From Nocardioides sp. AX2bis (GTDB lineage Bacteria > Actinomycetota > Actinomycetes > Propionibacteriales > Nocardioidaceae): a stretch of 59,489 bases of DNA. Made by a program: the position numbers and the translations under genes. Positions within the stretch are counted from its first letter, which is position 1, and the number at the start of each line of letters is the position of its first letter. The stretch covers positions 1,397,707 to 1,457,195 of the forward strand of contig NZ_LR733215.1 of the NCBI RefSeq assembly GCF_902506435.1. Direction: 5' to 3'. Under the pieces are notes generated by a model, which saw only the letters and a list, made by a program, of their open reading frames with translations, was not told the DNA's origin and did no database searches. Below are positions 1 to 11,283 of this stretch, piece after piece.

Positions 1-27
1 CCCCGGACGCCCCGGACGCCCCGGGCC
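1..27. repeat. short 9-bp tandem repeat at window edge
   Basis: The unit CCCCGGACG occurs twice in succession, followed by a degenerate third copy. It lies immediately beyond the stop codon of the minus-strand glgX. It is probably simple-sequence drift; no function is visible. Confidence 0.4.
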
Positions 28-28
28 G

Positions 29-2335
<2,307 letters not shown>

Positions 2336-2463
2336 CCCATCCCGCGCCGCGCCCCGGTGACCGTTCTGTGCCGCAGGTCACCTTCCTGGGCCGTCGGTGC
2401 CCTAGGCTCGGCGACCGGTACGCCGGAACACGACGCAGCATCGATCGCAGGAGGCACGCAGAC

Positions 2464-3243
2464 ATGGGTGAGCTGGTACGTCTCGAGGTCGAGGGCGGGG
2501 TCGGCACGATCCGGCTGGACCGCCCGAAGATGAACGCGATCAGCGTCCAGGTGCAGGACGAGCTGGTCGAGGTCGCGCGCGAGGCCACGGCCCGCGACGA
2601 CGTGAAGGCGGTCGTGGTCTACGGCGGCGAGCGCGTCTTCGCCGCCGGCAACGACGTCAAGGAGATGGCCGACATGTCGCACGTCGACATGGTCAAGCGC
2701 TCCCGGCCGCTGCAGGACGCGGTGACCGCGGTCGCGGCCATCCCCAAGCCCGTCGTCGCGGCCGTCACCGGCTACGCCCTCGGCGGTGGCTGCGAGCTGG
2801 CACTGGCCGCGGACGTGCGCTTCGCCGCCGAGGACGCCGTGCTCGGCCAGCCGGAGGTGCTGCTCGGCATCATCCCGGGCGCCGGCGGCACCCAGCGGCT
2901 CGCGCGCCTGGTCGGTCCAAGCAAGGCCAAGGACATCATCTTCACGGGCCGCTTCGTGAAGGCCGACGAGGCCCTGGCGATCGGCATGGTCGACCGGGTC
3001 GTGCCGGCCGCCGAGGTCTACGAGCAGGCCGTGGCCTGGGCCCGGCAGTTCGCGGGGGCGGCGACGTACGCCGTGCGCGCCGCGAAGGAGAGCATCGACG
3101 CCGGGCTCGAGGTCGACCTGGCCACCGGTCTGGAGATCGAGCGCCAGCAGTTCGCGGCCCTCTTCGCCACGCACGACCGCGAGGCCGGCATGCGATCCTT
3201 CGTCGACCAGGGCCCGGGCAAGGCCGTCTTCGAGGGACGCTGA
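2464..3243 (+). CDS. enoyl-CoA hydratase/isomerase (crotonase family)
   Basis: Predicted to hydrate trans-2-enoyl-CoA in beta-oxidation. The 259-aa length is normal for the family. The oxyanion-hole region GYALGGGCELAL and both classical catalytic glutamates are present (Glu111 in GGGCE, Glu131 in GQPEVLLG), followed by IIPGAGGTQRL. The ATG is chosen because AGGAGG sits 9 nt upstream (2449-2454); in-frame starts further upstream lack a site. A -10-like TAGGCT (2403-2408) suggests a start near 2415 and a leader of about 50 nt. Proximity to etfBA and an acyl-CoA ligase fits fatty or aromatic acid degradation. Exact substrate unknown. Confidence 0.93.
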   Translation: MGELVRLEVEGGVGTIRLDRPKMNAISVQVQDELVEVAREATARDDVKAVVVYGGERVFAAGNDVKEMADMSHVDMVKRSRPLQDAVTAVAAIPKPVVAAVTGYALGGGCELALAADVRFAAEDAVLGQPEVLLGIIPGAGGTQRLARLVGPSKAKDIIFTGRFVKADEALAIGMVDRVVPAAEVYEQAVAWARQFAGAATYAVRAAKESIDAGLEVDLATGLEIERQQFAALFATHDREAGMRSFVDQGPGKAVFEGR

Positions 3244-3323
3244 CCCGCGACACGGGTCCGAGGATCGACGCAGCAGAGCACGACAGCAGGGGCCAGGACC
3301 ATGGGGACTTCGAGGAGCACCGG

Positions 3324-3845
3324 ATGAGCGAGCAGCAGGACCAGCAGACCGACGCGTCGGCGGACGCCGGGACCGGCGCGACGTCGGGCGCGACGTCGGA
3401 CGTGAAGACGGACGGCAAGGCGGCCCGGAAGGCCGAGAAGGCCGAGGCGAAGGCCGACAAGAAGGCCGCGAAGGCGGAGACGAAGGCCGGTCGCACGGAC
3501 GGCAAGGGCCGGGCCAAGAAGGCCGCCGCGGTCGTGGGCGACGGCGCCAACCGGGTCCGCACCCTGCTCGCCCGCATCATCTGGGCCGTCGCGGTCGTGC
3601 TGGCGCTGGTCCTGGCCCTCGGTGCGCTGCTGATCACCCTGGACGCCAACCGTCAGAACGAGGCCGTCCGGTTCGTCCTCGAGGCAGCCAACGCCGTCGA
3701 CCTCGGCATCTTCTCCCGCACCGACGGGATCAAGGAGTTCACCAAGAGCAACGCCGACGTCAAGAACGCGCTGTTCAACTGGGGCCTCGGGGCCGTCGCG
3801 TGGCTGGTCATCGGCAAGGTGCTCGACAAGATCATCCGCCCCTGA
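3324..3845 (+). CDS. membrane protein with Lys/Ala/Glu-rich N-terminal tail
   Basis: No family recognised. The 173-aa protein starts with an acidic/polar stretch (1-30). Residues about 31-68 are almost only Lys, Ala, Glu, Asp and Arg in histone-H1-like AEKAEAKADKKAAKAETKAG style, predicted helical and strongly charged. A clear transmembrane helix spans about 85-106 (WAVAVVLALVLALGALL), and a second, weaker hydrophobic segment lies at 150-166. GAGGAG lies 6 nt before the ATG, so the start is well supported. It could tether nucleic acid or an acidic partner at the membrane, but that is inference. It stands alone between the hydratase and etfB. Confidence 0.85.
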   Translation: MSEQQDQQTDASADAGTGATSGATSDVKTDGKAARKAEKAEAKADKKAAKAETKAGRTDGKGRAKKAAAVVGDGANRVRTLLARIIWAVAVVLALVLALGALLITLDANRQNEAVRFVLEAANAVDLGIFSRTDGIKEFTKSNADVKNALFNWGLGAVAWLVIGKVLDKIIRP

Positions 3846-3934
3846 GCGACGCGCGCACCGTCCCGCGCGGCGGGGGGTGAGGTGTGTGAGTCACCACATA
3901 GAAGATCGCTGTCCACAAGGATGTGACGCGGCGG

Positions 3935-3940
3935 TAACCT
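3935..3940 (+). promoter_or_regulatory. candidate -10 (TAACCT) for etfBA
   Basis: TAACCT lies about 65 nt upstream of the etfB start in the only non-coding gap ahead of the operon. No convincing -35 is visible. A GTGAGTCAC palindrome about 50 nt further upstream could be a regulator site. Confidence 0.4.
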
Positions 3941-4004
3941 CGGTGGTGGAGTCGACGCACCCGCGTCACCGATCTCACAGGAGGGGCCTTCCCGGCCAAC
4001 ACCT

Positions 4005-4808
4005 ATGAACATTGTCGTTTGTGTGAAGCACGTCCCCGACGCCACCGCCGACCGGCGCTTCGAGTCCGACAACACCGTGGACCGCGTCGGTGTGGACGGT
4101 CTGCTGTCCGAGCTCGACGAGTACGCCGTCGAGCAGGCGCTGCAGCTCAAGGAGAAGTCCGAGGACCCCGCGTCCACCACCGTCACCGCGCTGTGCGTCG
4201 GTCCCGAGAAGGCCGTCGACGCCGTGCGGAAGGCCCTGCAGATGGGCTGCGACCAGGGCATCCACGTCTCGGACGAGGCCGTGGCCGGATCCGACTACAT
4301 CGCCACCTCGCTGGTGCTGGCCAAGGCCGTCGAGAAGGCCGGCGAGGAGACCCCCGTCGACCTCGTGATGTGCGGGATGGCCTCCACCGACGCCTCCGGC
4401 AGCGTGGTCCCGGCCATGCTCGCCGAGCGGATGGGCCTGCCGCAGGTCACTCTGGCCTCGGTCGTCGAGACCCAGGGCGATCAGGTCCGCGTCAAGCGCG
4501 ACGGTGACACCTCCACCGAGGTCATCGGCGCCACCATGCCGCTGGTGCTGTCGGTGACCGACCAGACCGGCGAGGCCCGCTACCCGTCCTTCAAGGGCAT
4601 CATGGCGGCCAAGAAGAAGCCCATGCAGACCTGGTCGCTGGCCGACATCGGGGTCGACCCGTCGCTGGTCGGGCTCTCGGTCGCCTGGAGCGAGGTCGAC
4701 GAGACCACCGAGCGCCCGCCGCGCTCGCAGGGCGAGATCGTCAAGGACGAGGACGGCTCCGGCGCTCCCGCGCTGGCCGGCTTCCTCGCGTCCAAGAAGT
4801 TCATCTGA
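4005..4808 (+). CDS. etfB: electron transfer flavoprotein beta subunit
   Basis: Small subunit of the ETF heterodimer that takes electrons from acyl-CoA and other dehydrogenases and passes them to ETF:quinone oxidoreductase. The 267-aa protein is full length, beginning MNIVVCVKHVPDATADRRF and ending with the family's Ser/Lys-rich tail (ALAGFLASKKFI). The conserved DLVMCGMASTDAS and adjacent AMP-site region are present. AGGAGG occurs 20 nt before the ATG (3979-3984), an unusually long spacing, but the N-terminus matches the family exactly. etfA follows after 24 nt, so the two form an operon. Confidence 0.97.
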   Translation: MNIVVCVKHVPDATADRRFESDNTVDRVGVDGLLSELDEYAVEQALQLKEKSEDPASTTVTALCVGPEKAVDAVRKALQMGCDQGIHVSDEAVAGSDYIATSLVLAKAVEKAGEETPVDLVMCGMASTDASGSVVPAMLAERMGLPQVTLASVVETQGDQVRVKRDGDTSTEVIGATMPLVLSVTDQTGEARYPSFKGIMAAKKKPMQTWSLADIGVDPSLVGLSVAWSEVDETTERPPRSQGEIVKDEDGSGAPALAGFLASKKFI

Positions 4809-4832
4809 GCAGCGGAAGCAGAGGAGACACCG

Positions 4833-5795
4833 ATGTCTGAAGTCCTGGTGCTCGTCGACCACGTCGAGGGAGCCGTCCGCAAGCCCACCTACGAGCTGCT
4901 GGCTATCGCCAAGCGCCTCGGGGAGCCGTCCGCCGTCTTCATCGGCCCTGCCGACAAGGCGCAGGAGGCGACCGAGAAGCTCACCGCCTACGGCGCCGAG
5001 AAGATCTACGTCGTCGACGACAGCGAGATCCGCGGCTACCTGGTGGCCCCCAAGGCCGAGACCCTGCAGCAGCTCGTGCAGCAGGCCTCGCCCGCCGCCG
5101 TGCTCATCCCCTCCACCTCGGAGGGCAAGGAGATCGGTGCCCGCCTGGCGATCAAGACCGAGTCGGGCCTGATCACCGACGCCGTGGACGTGCAGTCCGA
5201 CGGTGGCGTCCCGGTCACCACCCAGAGCGTCTTCGCCGGCAGCTGGACCACCCGGTCGAAGGTCACGCAGGGCACGCCGATCATCACCGTCAAGCCGAAC
5301 TCGGCCGAGCCCGAGCAGACCGCCGGCGCCGGCGCGGTGGAGAACTTCGCCCCGACCATCTCGGACGCCGCCAAGCTGGCCAAGGTCGTGGCCTCGCAGC
5401 CGCGGCAGGCCTCGGGCCGCCCCGAGCTGACCGAGGCCGCCATCGTGGTCTCGGGCGGTCGTGGCACCGGCGGCGACTTCGCACCGATCGAGGGCCTCGC
5501 CGACGCCCTGGGTGCGGCCGTGGGCGCCTCGCGCGCCGCGGTCGACTCCGGCTGGATGCCGCACAGCTTCCAGGTCGGCCAGACCGGCAAGACCGTCTCG
5601 CCGCAGCTCTACGTCGCCAACGGCATCTCCGGCGCGATCCAGCACCGCGCCGGGATGCAGACCTCGAAGACCATCATCGCGGTCAACAAGGACGAGGAGG
5701 CGCCGATCTTCGAGCTCGTCGACTTCGGCGTCGTCGGCGACCTGCACGCGATCCTCCCGGCCGCGACCGAGGAGATCACCAAGCGCAAGGGCTGA
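4833..5795 (+). CDS. etfA: electron transfer flavoprotein alpha subunit
   Basis: Large ETF subunit carrying FAD; partner of the preceding etfB. The 320-aa protein has the N-terminal ETF domain and the C-terminal FAD-binding domain, with [11 protein letters not shown], the [20 protein letters not shown] region and [26 protein letters not shown] lies 7 nt ahead of the ATG. A strong hairpin follows directly after the stop and closes the operon. Confidence 0.97.
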   Translation: MSEVLVLVDHVEGAVRKPTYELLAIAKRLGEPSAVFIGPADKAQEATEKLTAYGAEKIYVVDDSEIRGYLVAPKAETLQQLVQQASPAAVLIPSTSEGKEIGARLAIKTESGLITDAVDVQSDGGVPVTTQSVFAGSWTTRSKVTQGTPIITVKPNSAEPEQTAGAGAVENFAPTISDAAKLAKVVASQPRQASGRPELTEAAIVVSGGRGTGGDFAPIEGLADALGAAVGASRAAVDSGWMPHSFQVGQTGKTVSPQLYVANGISGAIQHRAGMQTSKTIIAVNKDEEAPIFELVDFGVVGDLHAILPAATEEITKRKG

Positions 5796-5816
5796 GCCCG
5801 CAGCACCGTCCGGCCC

Positions 5817-5851
5817 GTCGGCCCGCCGCCCCACGTGGGTGGCGGGCCGAC
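5817..5851 (+). terminator. hairpin downstream of etfA
   Basis: Perfect 11-bp stem GTCGGCCCGCC/GGCGGGCCGAC with a 13-nt loop that itself contains a self-complementary CCACGTGG. There is no U-tract, as is common for actinobacterial terminators. Confidence 0.7.
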
Positions 5852-5942
5852 GTGCGTCCAGACCTATGACGGCGCTCACACCGCTCTGGCAGGATCGTGG
5901 CGCACGCAGCCCCGCACCCGACCTGGAGGACACGTCACCGCC

Positions 5943-7520
5943 ATGAGCGAGCCCCACATCCACACGAGCCCCCTGCCGGCCGTCGAGATCCCCGACGTCG
6001 CGCTGACGTCGTACTGCTTCGAGCACGCCGCGGACCGCGCCGACCAGCCGGCCCTGGTCGACGGCCCCACCGGGCGCACGCTCACCTACGGCCAGCTCCA
6101 CGAGCAGGTACGCCGGTTCGCCGGCGGTCTGGCCGCCCGCGGCTTCGGGCCCGGCGACACCCTCGCGCTGCTGTCGCCGAACATCCCCGAGTACGCCGTG
6201 GTCTTCCACGGGGTGGCCCTGGCCGGGGGCGCGATCACCACGATCAACCCGACCTACACCGCCAAGGAGATGGCGCACCAGATCAAGGACGCGAAGCCGC
6301 GGTTCATGGTGACGATCGGGATGTTCCTCGAGACCGCCCAGCAGGCCTCGGCGGACACCACGGTCGAGGAGGTCTTCGTGCTCGGGGGGACCGAGGACGG
6401 CGACCTGCGCGGCGCCCGCGACGCGGCCGAGCTCTTCGGGGAGCCCCTGGCCGAGCAGGTCCCGGTCGGTCGCGACGACGTCGTGGCGCTGCCGTACTCC
6501 TCCGGCACGACCGGGCTGTCCAAGGGCGTGATGCTGACCCACGGCAACCTGGTGGCCAACATCGCCCAGGTCATCGATGCCGGCAAGCTCTCCGACGACG
6601 AGTCCTTCGTGGCGGTGCTGCCGTTCTTCCACATCTACGGCATGCAGGTGCTGATGAACGCGGGACTGCGCGCCGGCGCGACGGTGATCACGATGCCGCG
6701 CTTCGACCTCGAGATGTACCTCCGCCTCAACGCCGAGCACGGCTGCACCCGCGCCTACGTCGCGCCGCCGATCGTGGTGGCGCTGGCCAAGCACCCGCTG
6801 GTCGACCAGTACGACCTCGGCTCGATGGGCTACGTGATGTCCGGGGCGGCGCCGCTCTCGGCCGAGACCGGTGAGCTCGCCGCGACCCGCCTGGGCTGCG
6901 AGGTCGTGCAGGGCTACGGCATGACCGAGATGTCGCCGGTCTCCCACATGACCGTGCCCGGCGACTACAAGCCGGGGTCGGTGGGGGTCACGGTGCCCGG
7001 CACCGAGTGCATGATCGTCGACCCGGCCTCGGGCGACAGCCTCGGGATCGACGCCGAGGGCGAGCTGTGGGTGCGCGGGCCGCAGGTGATGAAGGGCTAC
7101 CTCGGTCGTCCCGAGGACTCCGACGCCACCCGGGACGCGCAGGGCTGGCTGCACACCGGCGACATCGCCCGGATCGACGACGACGGGCACGTCTACATCG
7201 TCGACCGCCTCAAGGAGCTCATCAAGTACAAGGGCTTCCAGGTCCCGCCGGCCGAGCTCGAGTCGGTGCTGCTGACGCACGACGAGATCACCGACGCCGC
7301 GGTGGTCGGCACCCCCGACGAGGAGGCCGGCGAGATCCCGGTGGGCTTCGTGGTGCTGAAGCCCGGCTCCACGCTGAGCGCCGAGGACGTGAAGGCGTAC
7401 GTCGCCGCCGAGGTCGCGACCTACAAGCGGCTGGGCCACGTGGTGGTCGTCGACGAGATCCCGAAGTCGGCCTCCGGCAAGATCCTGCGCCGGGTGCTGC
7501 GCGACCGGGTGCCCGCCTGA
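5943..7520 (+). CDS. 4-coumarate-CoA ligase-like acyl/aryl-CoA synthetase
   Basis: ANL-superfamily enzyme that activates a carboxylate through an acyl-AMP and transfers it to CoA. In the 525-aa protein the A3 motif YSSGTTGLSKG lies at about 184, GYGMTEMSP at about 324, GWLHTGDIARIDDDG at about 401, the hinge YIVDRLKELIKYKGFQV at about 418 and the catalytic-Lys motif PKSASGKILRR near the C-terminus. This order and the 'GMTEMSP' form are typical of 4CL-like enzymes rather than long-chain FadD. GGAGGA at 5925-5930 supports the ATG at 5943 over an in-frame start 108 nt upstream that overlaps the etfA terminator. The true substrate (aromatic or medium-chain acid) cannot be read. Confidence 0.92.
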   Translation: MSEPHIHTSPLPAVEIPDVALTSYCFEHAADRADQPALVDGPTGRTLTYGQLHEQVRRFAGGLAARGFGPGDTLALLSPNIPEYAVVFHGVALAGGAITTINPTYTAKEMAHQIKDAKPRFMVTIGMFLETAQQASADTTVEEVFVLGGTEDGDLRGARDAAELFGEPLAEQVPVGRDDVVALPYSSGTTGLSKGVMLTHGNLVANIAQVIDAGKLSDDESFVAVLPFFHIYGMQVLMNAGLRAGATVITMPRFDLEMYLRLNAEHGCTRAYVAPPIVVALAKHPLVDQYDLGSMGYVMSGAAPLSAETGELAATRLGCEVVQGYGMTEMSPVSHMTVPGDYKPGSVGVTVPGTECMIVDPASGDSLGIDAEGELWVRGPQVMKGYLGRPEDSDATRDAQGWLHTGDIARIDDDGHVYIVDRLKELIKYKGFQVPPAELESVLLTHDEITDAAVVGTPDEEAGEIPVGFVVLKPGSTLSAEDVKAYVAAEVATYKRLGHVVVVDEIPKSASGKILRRVLRDRVPA

Positions 7521-7552
7521 GCGCGCCCGCCTGAGCGCAGGACCGGCACGCA

Positions 7553-7590
7553 CGACGGGCCCCGACCGGAGATCCGGTCGGGGCCCGTCG
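7553..7590. terminator. 18-bp perfect hairpin, bidirectional terminator
   Basis: CGACGGGCCCCGACCGGA is followed by a 2-nt spacer and its exact reverse complement. It lies between the convergent acyl-CoA ligase (+) and lysyl-oxidase-like gene (-), so it probably ends both transcripts. Confidence 0.85.
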
Positions 7591-7610
7591 CGTGCTGGGA
7601 GGAGGACTGC

Positions 7611-9179
7611 TCAGCGGAAGAACCCGAACCCGAACCCGCCGAAGTTCCACACCTCGTCGACCACGCCGACCTTCTCGGCGCGGACGACCCGACGGCCGTC
7701 CTTGCGGGTGTCGAGCGTGACCCTCCGGTCCACCTGGTTGTTGGTGGTGTCGGACTCCACGAGGGCGCCGTTCGGGTTGGCGCTGACGCGGACGTAGTAC
7801 GTGCCGTCCTCGAGGCTCTTGATCCGGCCGAAGGCCTGCCCGGCGCGGTACTGCGCGTAGGTGTCGCCCGAGCCGGCCGAGAGGACCTCGCGCACCGAGA
7901 GCGACCTGCGGTTGCCGCACGCGGTGGAGAGGTCGGTGTTCTCCGGGTGCCAGTCGGCGCCGGCGACGGTGTAGTCGACCGCGTCGGTGTTGGCCAGGCA
8001 GAACGAGACCTTGCCGGAGTCACGGACGACCTGCTTGTCCGCGTCGAGCAGCTGGTAGCGGGCGAAGTCCTCGAAGTGCCAGTGCCGGTGGTTCTCGGCG
8101 TGCCAGTAGAAGCCGCTCTCCTCGACCGACTGGTAGGCGACCTGGTCACCGTCGGTGTCGAAGAAGTACTGGTAGGCCGCCATCGTGTCCTCGTCGGCGG
8201 TCCGGAAGCCGTCGACGACCAGGGGGCTGTCACCGCCGTTCCAGACGTTCGCGGCGAAGCTCATCTGCGTGCCCTTGCCGTTCAGGCCGATCTCGAAGGC
8301 CGGCAGCGAGCGGAGGTCGGGCATCGGGGTGCCCTCGGGGAGGTCGGCCGCGGCGCGCGGCGCGGGCTCGGCCGTCGCGGGTCGCGGGGCGACGCCCTGG
8401 CCCCCGGCGGTGCGTGCCTGCGCCTGGGCCTGCTGGTCGCGCCACCCCATCTGCCAGTCGGGTCCGCGGTCGCCGGCCTTGCGGACGGTCAGCGGCACGT
8501 CGACGTGCGACTCCTCGGGGTCGAGGCCCCACGCGTCGGCGTACCGGTCGCCGACGGCGATCGTCGCGGTGTAGGAGCCGACGGCCAGGCGGGTGCGGGT
8601 GCCGGCCCAGAGGCGGGTGGCGTACCCGTCCTGCACGCCCTGCACGGACCCCAGGGTGTACGGGTTGTAGGGGCAGCCCCACGGGTAGGCGTTGGAGGCG
8701 GCGCCCTCAGGCTGGATGCGCTCGGAGTCGCCGTTGAGGCAGGCGGTGACCGGCCGGGTGCGACCGACCGGGTCGCCGGCGGCGTCGGTGAAGGAGACCT
8801 CGAGCAGGCCGGGGAGACCGGAGAAGTCGTCCTGCAGGTCGCTCCCGAACGTCCCGGACTGCTCGCCGAGGGTCCAGGTGGTGGTGATCGGGCCGTCGTA
8901 GGGGTCGGTGGCGGGACGGTTGCTGCGCACCTCGAGGTCACCGGCGCCGGCGACCGCGCGGACCCGGAGGTCGAGGTAGGAGAAGCGGCCGTCCTTCTGG
9001 GCCTGCAACGTCGTCGGGCCCATCAGGGCCAGGGGCCCGTCGAAGGTGGTGACGTCCCCGGGACCGCCCGGGTCCTCGTGGCCGGGGCCGGCAACGGCCG
9101 GGCCGGGGGCGGCGAGCGTGCCGGCGGCACAGGCGGTGGAGAGGACGGCTGCGGCGACGAGCCGGCGTGGTGAGGTCAC
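7611..9179 (-). CDS. secreted lysyl-oxidase-like protein
   Basis: Resembles the lysyl oxidase family (copper amine oxidases acting on peptidyl-lysine). From GTG 9179 the 522-aa protein opens with a Sec-type signal peptide (TSPRRLVAAAVLSTACAAG, then a cleavage region ending AVAGPGHE). A Gln/Ala/Pro-rich linker at about residues 245-285 separates an N-terminal beta domain from the C-terminal oxidase-like domain. That domain holds the His cluster WHAENHRHWHFEDF, corresponding to the copper-binding WxxxHxHxH region of the family. The start is chosen because AAGGGG lies 4 nt upstream of this GTG; a GTG 57 nt upstream would put basic, non-signal residues first. Enzymatic activity is inferred; the quinone cofactor residues could not be assigned. 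Confidence 0.75.
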   Translation of the reverse strand: MTSPRRLVAAAVLSTACAAGTLAAPGPAVAGPGHEDPGGPGDVTTFDGPLALMGPTTLQAQKDGRFSYLDLRVRAVAGAGDLEVRSNRPATDPYDGPITTTWTLGEQSGTFGSDLQDDFSGLPGLLEVSFTDAAGDPVGRTRPVTACLNGDSERIQPEGAASNAYPWGCPYNPYTLGSVQGVQDGYATRLWAGTRTRLAVGSYTATIAVGDRYADAWGLDPEESHVDVPLTVRKAGDRGPDWQMGWRDQQAQAQARTAGGQGVAPRPATAEPAPRAAADLPEGTPMPDLRSLPAFEIGLNGKGTQMSFAANVWNGGDSPLVVDGFRTADEDTMAAYQYFFDTDGDQVAYQSVEESGFYWHAENHRHWHFEDFARYQLLDADKQVVRDSGKVSFCLANTDAVDYTVAGADWHPENTDLSTACGNRRSLSVREVLSAGSGDTYAQYRAGQAFGRIKSLEDGTYYVRVSANPNGALVESDTTNNQVDRRVTLDTRKDGRRVVRAEKVGVVDEVWNFGGFGFGFFR

Positions 9180-9203
9180 GAAGTTCCCCTTAGGAGGTGG
9201 TGC

Positions 9204-9218
9204 GGACCACCGTGGTCC
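9204..9218. promoter_or_regulatory. palindrome upstream of the lysyl-oxidase-like gene
   Basis: GGACCAC-C-GTGGTCC is a perfect 7-bp-arm inverted repeat. It starts 25 nt upstream of the minus-strand GTG and just downstream of a -10-like TACAGG, so it would overlap the transcript start. Candidate operator; the regulator is unknown. Confidence 0.45.
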
Positions 9219-9301
9219 GACCTGTAGACGCCTCACCCTGGCGGATGGTTGCGTCGGGTGGACGGATTTCTCGGATGGTCTGGTCGCGGCGTGTCCTGCT
9301 C

Positions 9302-9307
9302 TAGGCT
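9302..9307 (+). promoter_or_regulatory. -10 element of leaderless proA promoter
   Basis: TAGGCT ends 6 nt before the proA ATG and no Shine-Dalgarno is present, so transcription should begin at or next to the start codon. Confidence 0.65.
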
Positions 9308-9313
9308 CGGAGC

Positions 9314-10585
9314 ATGGTGGCGGGCCCCGGGACGTACGACGCCGCGACCGCCGTCGCCGAGCAGGCCGGCCGCGCGCGGACCGCCTCCTGGGACCTCGCC
9401 CTGGCGACCCGCGCCCGCAAGGACGAGGCGCTGCGGGCGATGGCTGCGGCGCTGGTCGCCGCGGAGGACGCCGTGCTGGCCGCCAACGCCGACGACGTGG
9501 CTGCCGCGGAGCGGGGCGGCACCGAGCCGTCGGTCGTCGACCGCCTGCGCCTGGACCCCGCCCGGCTCGGCGCGATGGCCGCCGGGCTCCGCGACGTCGC
9601 CGACCTCCCGGACCCGGTCGGCGAGGTCGTCCGGGGGTCGACCCTGGCCAACGGGCTCGAGCTGCGGCAGGTGCGGGTGCCCCTGGGCGTGGTGGCCGTG
9701 GTCTACGAGGCGCGGCCCAACGTCACCGCGGACGCGGCCGGGATCTGCCTGAAGTCCGGCAACGCCGTCCTGCTCCGGGGCAGCTCCTCGGCCGCGCGGA
9801 CCAACGCCGCCGTCGTCGACGCGCTGCGTGCGGCGGTCGCCGGCACCGGGCTGCCCGCCGACGTCGTGCAGCTGGTCGACAGTCGTAGCCGGGACAGCGT
9901 GACCGCGCTGATGCGGGCCCGTGGGCTGGTCGACGTCCTGGTGCCGCGCGGGGGAGCGGGGCTGATCCGCAGCGTGGTGGAGGGCTCGACCGTCCCCGTC
10001 ATCGAGACCGGCGTCGGCAACTGCCACGTCTACGTCGACGCCTCCGCCGACCTCGACCAGGCGCTCGCGGTGGTGCTGAACGCCAAGACGCAGCGCACCA
10101 GCGTCTGCAACGCCGCCGAGTCGTTGCTGGTGCACGCCGACGTCGCCGACGCCTTCCTGCCCCGGGTGGTCGAGGCCCTGCAGGCGGCCGGCGTCACCGT
10201 GCACGGCGACCCCGCGTTCGCGGCGTACGACGGGGTGGTCCCGGCCACTGACGACGACCACGCCCGGGAGTACCTGTCGCTGGACCTCAGCGCCGCGGTC
10301 GTGCCGGACCTGGAGGCCGCGATCGGGCACGTGCGGCGCTTCTCCAGCGGTCACTCCGAGGCGATCCTCACCCGCGACCAGGGCGCGGCGCGCCGCTTCG
10401 TGGCGGCGGTCGACTCCGCGGTGGTCCTGGTGAACGCGTCGACGCGCTTCACCGACGGCGCCGAGCTCGGCTTCGGCGCCGAGATCGGGATCAGCACCCA
10501 GAAGCTGCACGCGCGCGGGCCGATGGGCCTGCCCGAGATGACCTCGACCAAGTACGTCGTCACCGGTGACGGCCACGTCCGGTGA
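9314..10585 (+). CDS. proA: gamma-glutamyl phosphate reductase
   Basis: NADPH-dependent reduction of gamma-glutamyl phosphate to glutamate semialdehyde in proline synthesis. The 423-aa protein is full length for the aldehyde-dehydrogenase-like family. The catalytic Cys lies in [35 protein letters not shown] and the C-terminal [20 protein letters not shown] motif are diagnostic. It appears leaderless (TAGGCT 6 nt upstream). In many actinobacteria proB and obgE lie directly upstream; here that place is taken by the divergent lysyl-oxidase-like gene, so proA has its own promoter. Confidence 0.97.
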   Translation: MVAGPGTYDAATAVAEQAGRARTASWDLALATRARKDEALRAMAAALVAAEDAVLAANADDVAAAERGGTEPSVVDRLRLDPARLGAMAAGLRDVADLPDPVGEVVRGSTLANGLELRQVRVPLGVVAVVYEARPNVTADAAGICLKSGNAVLLRGSSSAARTNAAVVDALRAAVAGTGLPADVVQLVDSRSRDSVTALMRARGLVDVLVPRGGAGLIRSVVEGSTVPVIETGVGNCHVYVDASADLDQALAVVLNAKTQRTSVCNAAESLLVHADVADAFLPRVVEALQAAGVTVHGDPAFAAYDGVVPATDDDHAREYLSLDLSAAVVPDLEAAIGHVRRFSSGHSEAILTRDQGAARRFVAAVDSAVVLVNASTRFTDGAELGFGAEIGISTQKLHARGPMGLPEMTSTKYVVTGDGHVR

Positions 10586-10619
10586 GCGTCTCGTCCCCGG
10601 ACCCGGTGAGGGCACGCTG

Positions 10620-11078
10620 ATGGAGCTGCTCTGGAGCACCTTCGGTGTCTCGGTCCTCTCGGCGTTCTTCCCGGTCGTCAACATCGAGGCCTACCTCGGT
10701 GTCGTCGCCTCGCAGGTCGGCACCACGGGGGCGCTCCCGCTGGCGACCACCGCGGCGTTCGGCCAGGCCCTCGGCAAGATCGTCTGGTACGAGGCCGCGC
10801 GGCGCGGCACCGACAGCAGGTGGATGGCCAAGCGGCTGGAGAAGCCCGCGGTCCGTGCGCGCTACGAGTCCTGGACCGCCCGCGCCGAGGGCCGACCCCT
10901 GCTGGTGGTCGGGGTGCTGTTCACCGCCTCGCTGGTCGGGCTGCCGCCGCTGCTGGTCGTCGCGCCGCTGGCCGGGGCGCTCCACCTGAACCGGCTGGCG
11001 TTCGTGGCCACCATCGTGGCCGGGCGGTCGGTGCAGTTCTTCGTGATCCTGCAGGGGATCGGCCACCTGCTGGGCTGA
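10620..11078 (+). CDS. small integral membrane protein, VTT/DedA-like
   Basis: 152-aa hydrophobic protein resembling short VTT (SNARE-associated/DedA-like) proteins. Hydrophobic segments occur near the N-terminus (LLWSTFGVSVLSAFFPVV), centrally (PLLVVGVLFTASLVGLPPLLVV) and at the C-terminus (ATIVAGRSVQFFVILQGIG). The middle part holds the conserved-looking AFGQALGKIVWYEAARRG and a soluble basic stretch. The ATG at 10620 is preceded by GGTGAGG at normal spacing. An in-frame start 54 nt earlier would overlap the end of proA and adds non-hydrophobic residues. Role unknown, possibly lipid or solute transport. Confidence 0.75.
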   Translation: MELLWSTFGVSVLSAFFPVVNIEAYLGVVASQVGTTGALPLATTAAFGQALGKIVWYEAARRGTDSRWMAKRLEKPAVRARYESWTARAEGRPLLVVGVLFTASLVGLPPLLVVAPLAGALHLNRLAFVATIVAGRSVQFFVILQGIGHLLG

Positions 11079-11107
11079 GCCGGGACCGGCCGGCCGCGGG
11101 GGACCGG

Positions 11108-11113
11108 TAGGCT
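11108..11113 (+). promoter_or_regulatory. -10 element of leaderless promoter before the 52-aa gene/nadD
   Basis: TAGGCT ends 6 nt upstream of an ATG, with the same spacing and sequence as at proA. It probably drives the nadD-rsfS run. Confidence 0.65.
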
Positions 11114-11119
11114 GCGGGC

Positions 11120-11278
11120 ATGTCGCAGAGCCTCGTCCTCCCCCTGGTCCTCCGTGCCGCTGAGGAGGGTGCCCACGGTGGCCCCAACCACTGGCTGATC
11201 GGCGGGCTCGTGCTGCTGATCTTCCTGGGCATGCTGATCGGGCTGGTGTCCTTCGGCGGGGGCCGCGAGCACAGCTGA
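11120..11278 (+). CDS. 52-aa single-pass membrane protein upstream of nadD
   Basis: Small gene with a hydrophilic N-terminus ([20 protein letters not shown]), one transmembrane helix (about residues 26-45, [20 protein letters not shown]) and a short charged tail ending GGGREHS. It is preceded by a leaderless-type TAGGCT promoter, and nadD starts 5 nt after its stop, so it is probably expressed. I recall similar short membrane proteins ahead of nadD in other actinobacteria, but function is unknown. Confidence 0.75.
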   Translation: MSQSLVLPLVLRAAEEGAHGGPNHWLIGGLVLLIFLGMLIGLVSFGGGREHS

Positions 11279-11283
11279 GCCCG

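Noticed and set aside
3880..3900. GTGAGTCAC palindrome upstream of etfB as a named operator
   Set aside because: Short and without a recognised consensus; only mentioned as a possibility.
3975..7553. Very long minus-strand open frame opposite etfBA and the acyl-CoA ligase
   Set aside because: Its translation is His/Asp/Val/Gly/Arg-rich with no domain, typical of the antisense shadow of GC-rich genes. The plus-strand genes have clear families.
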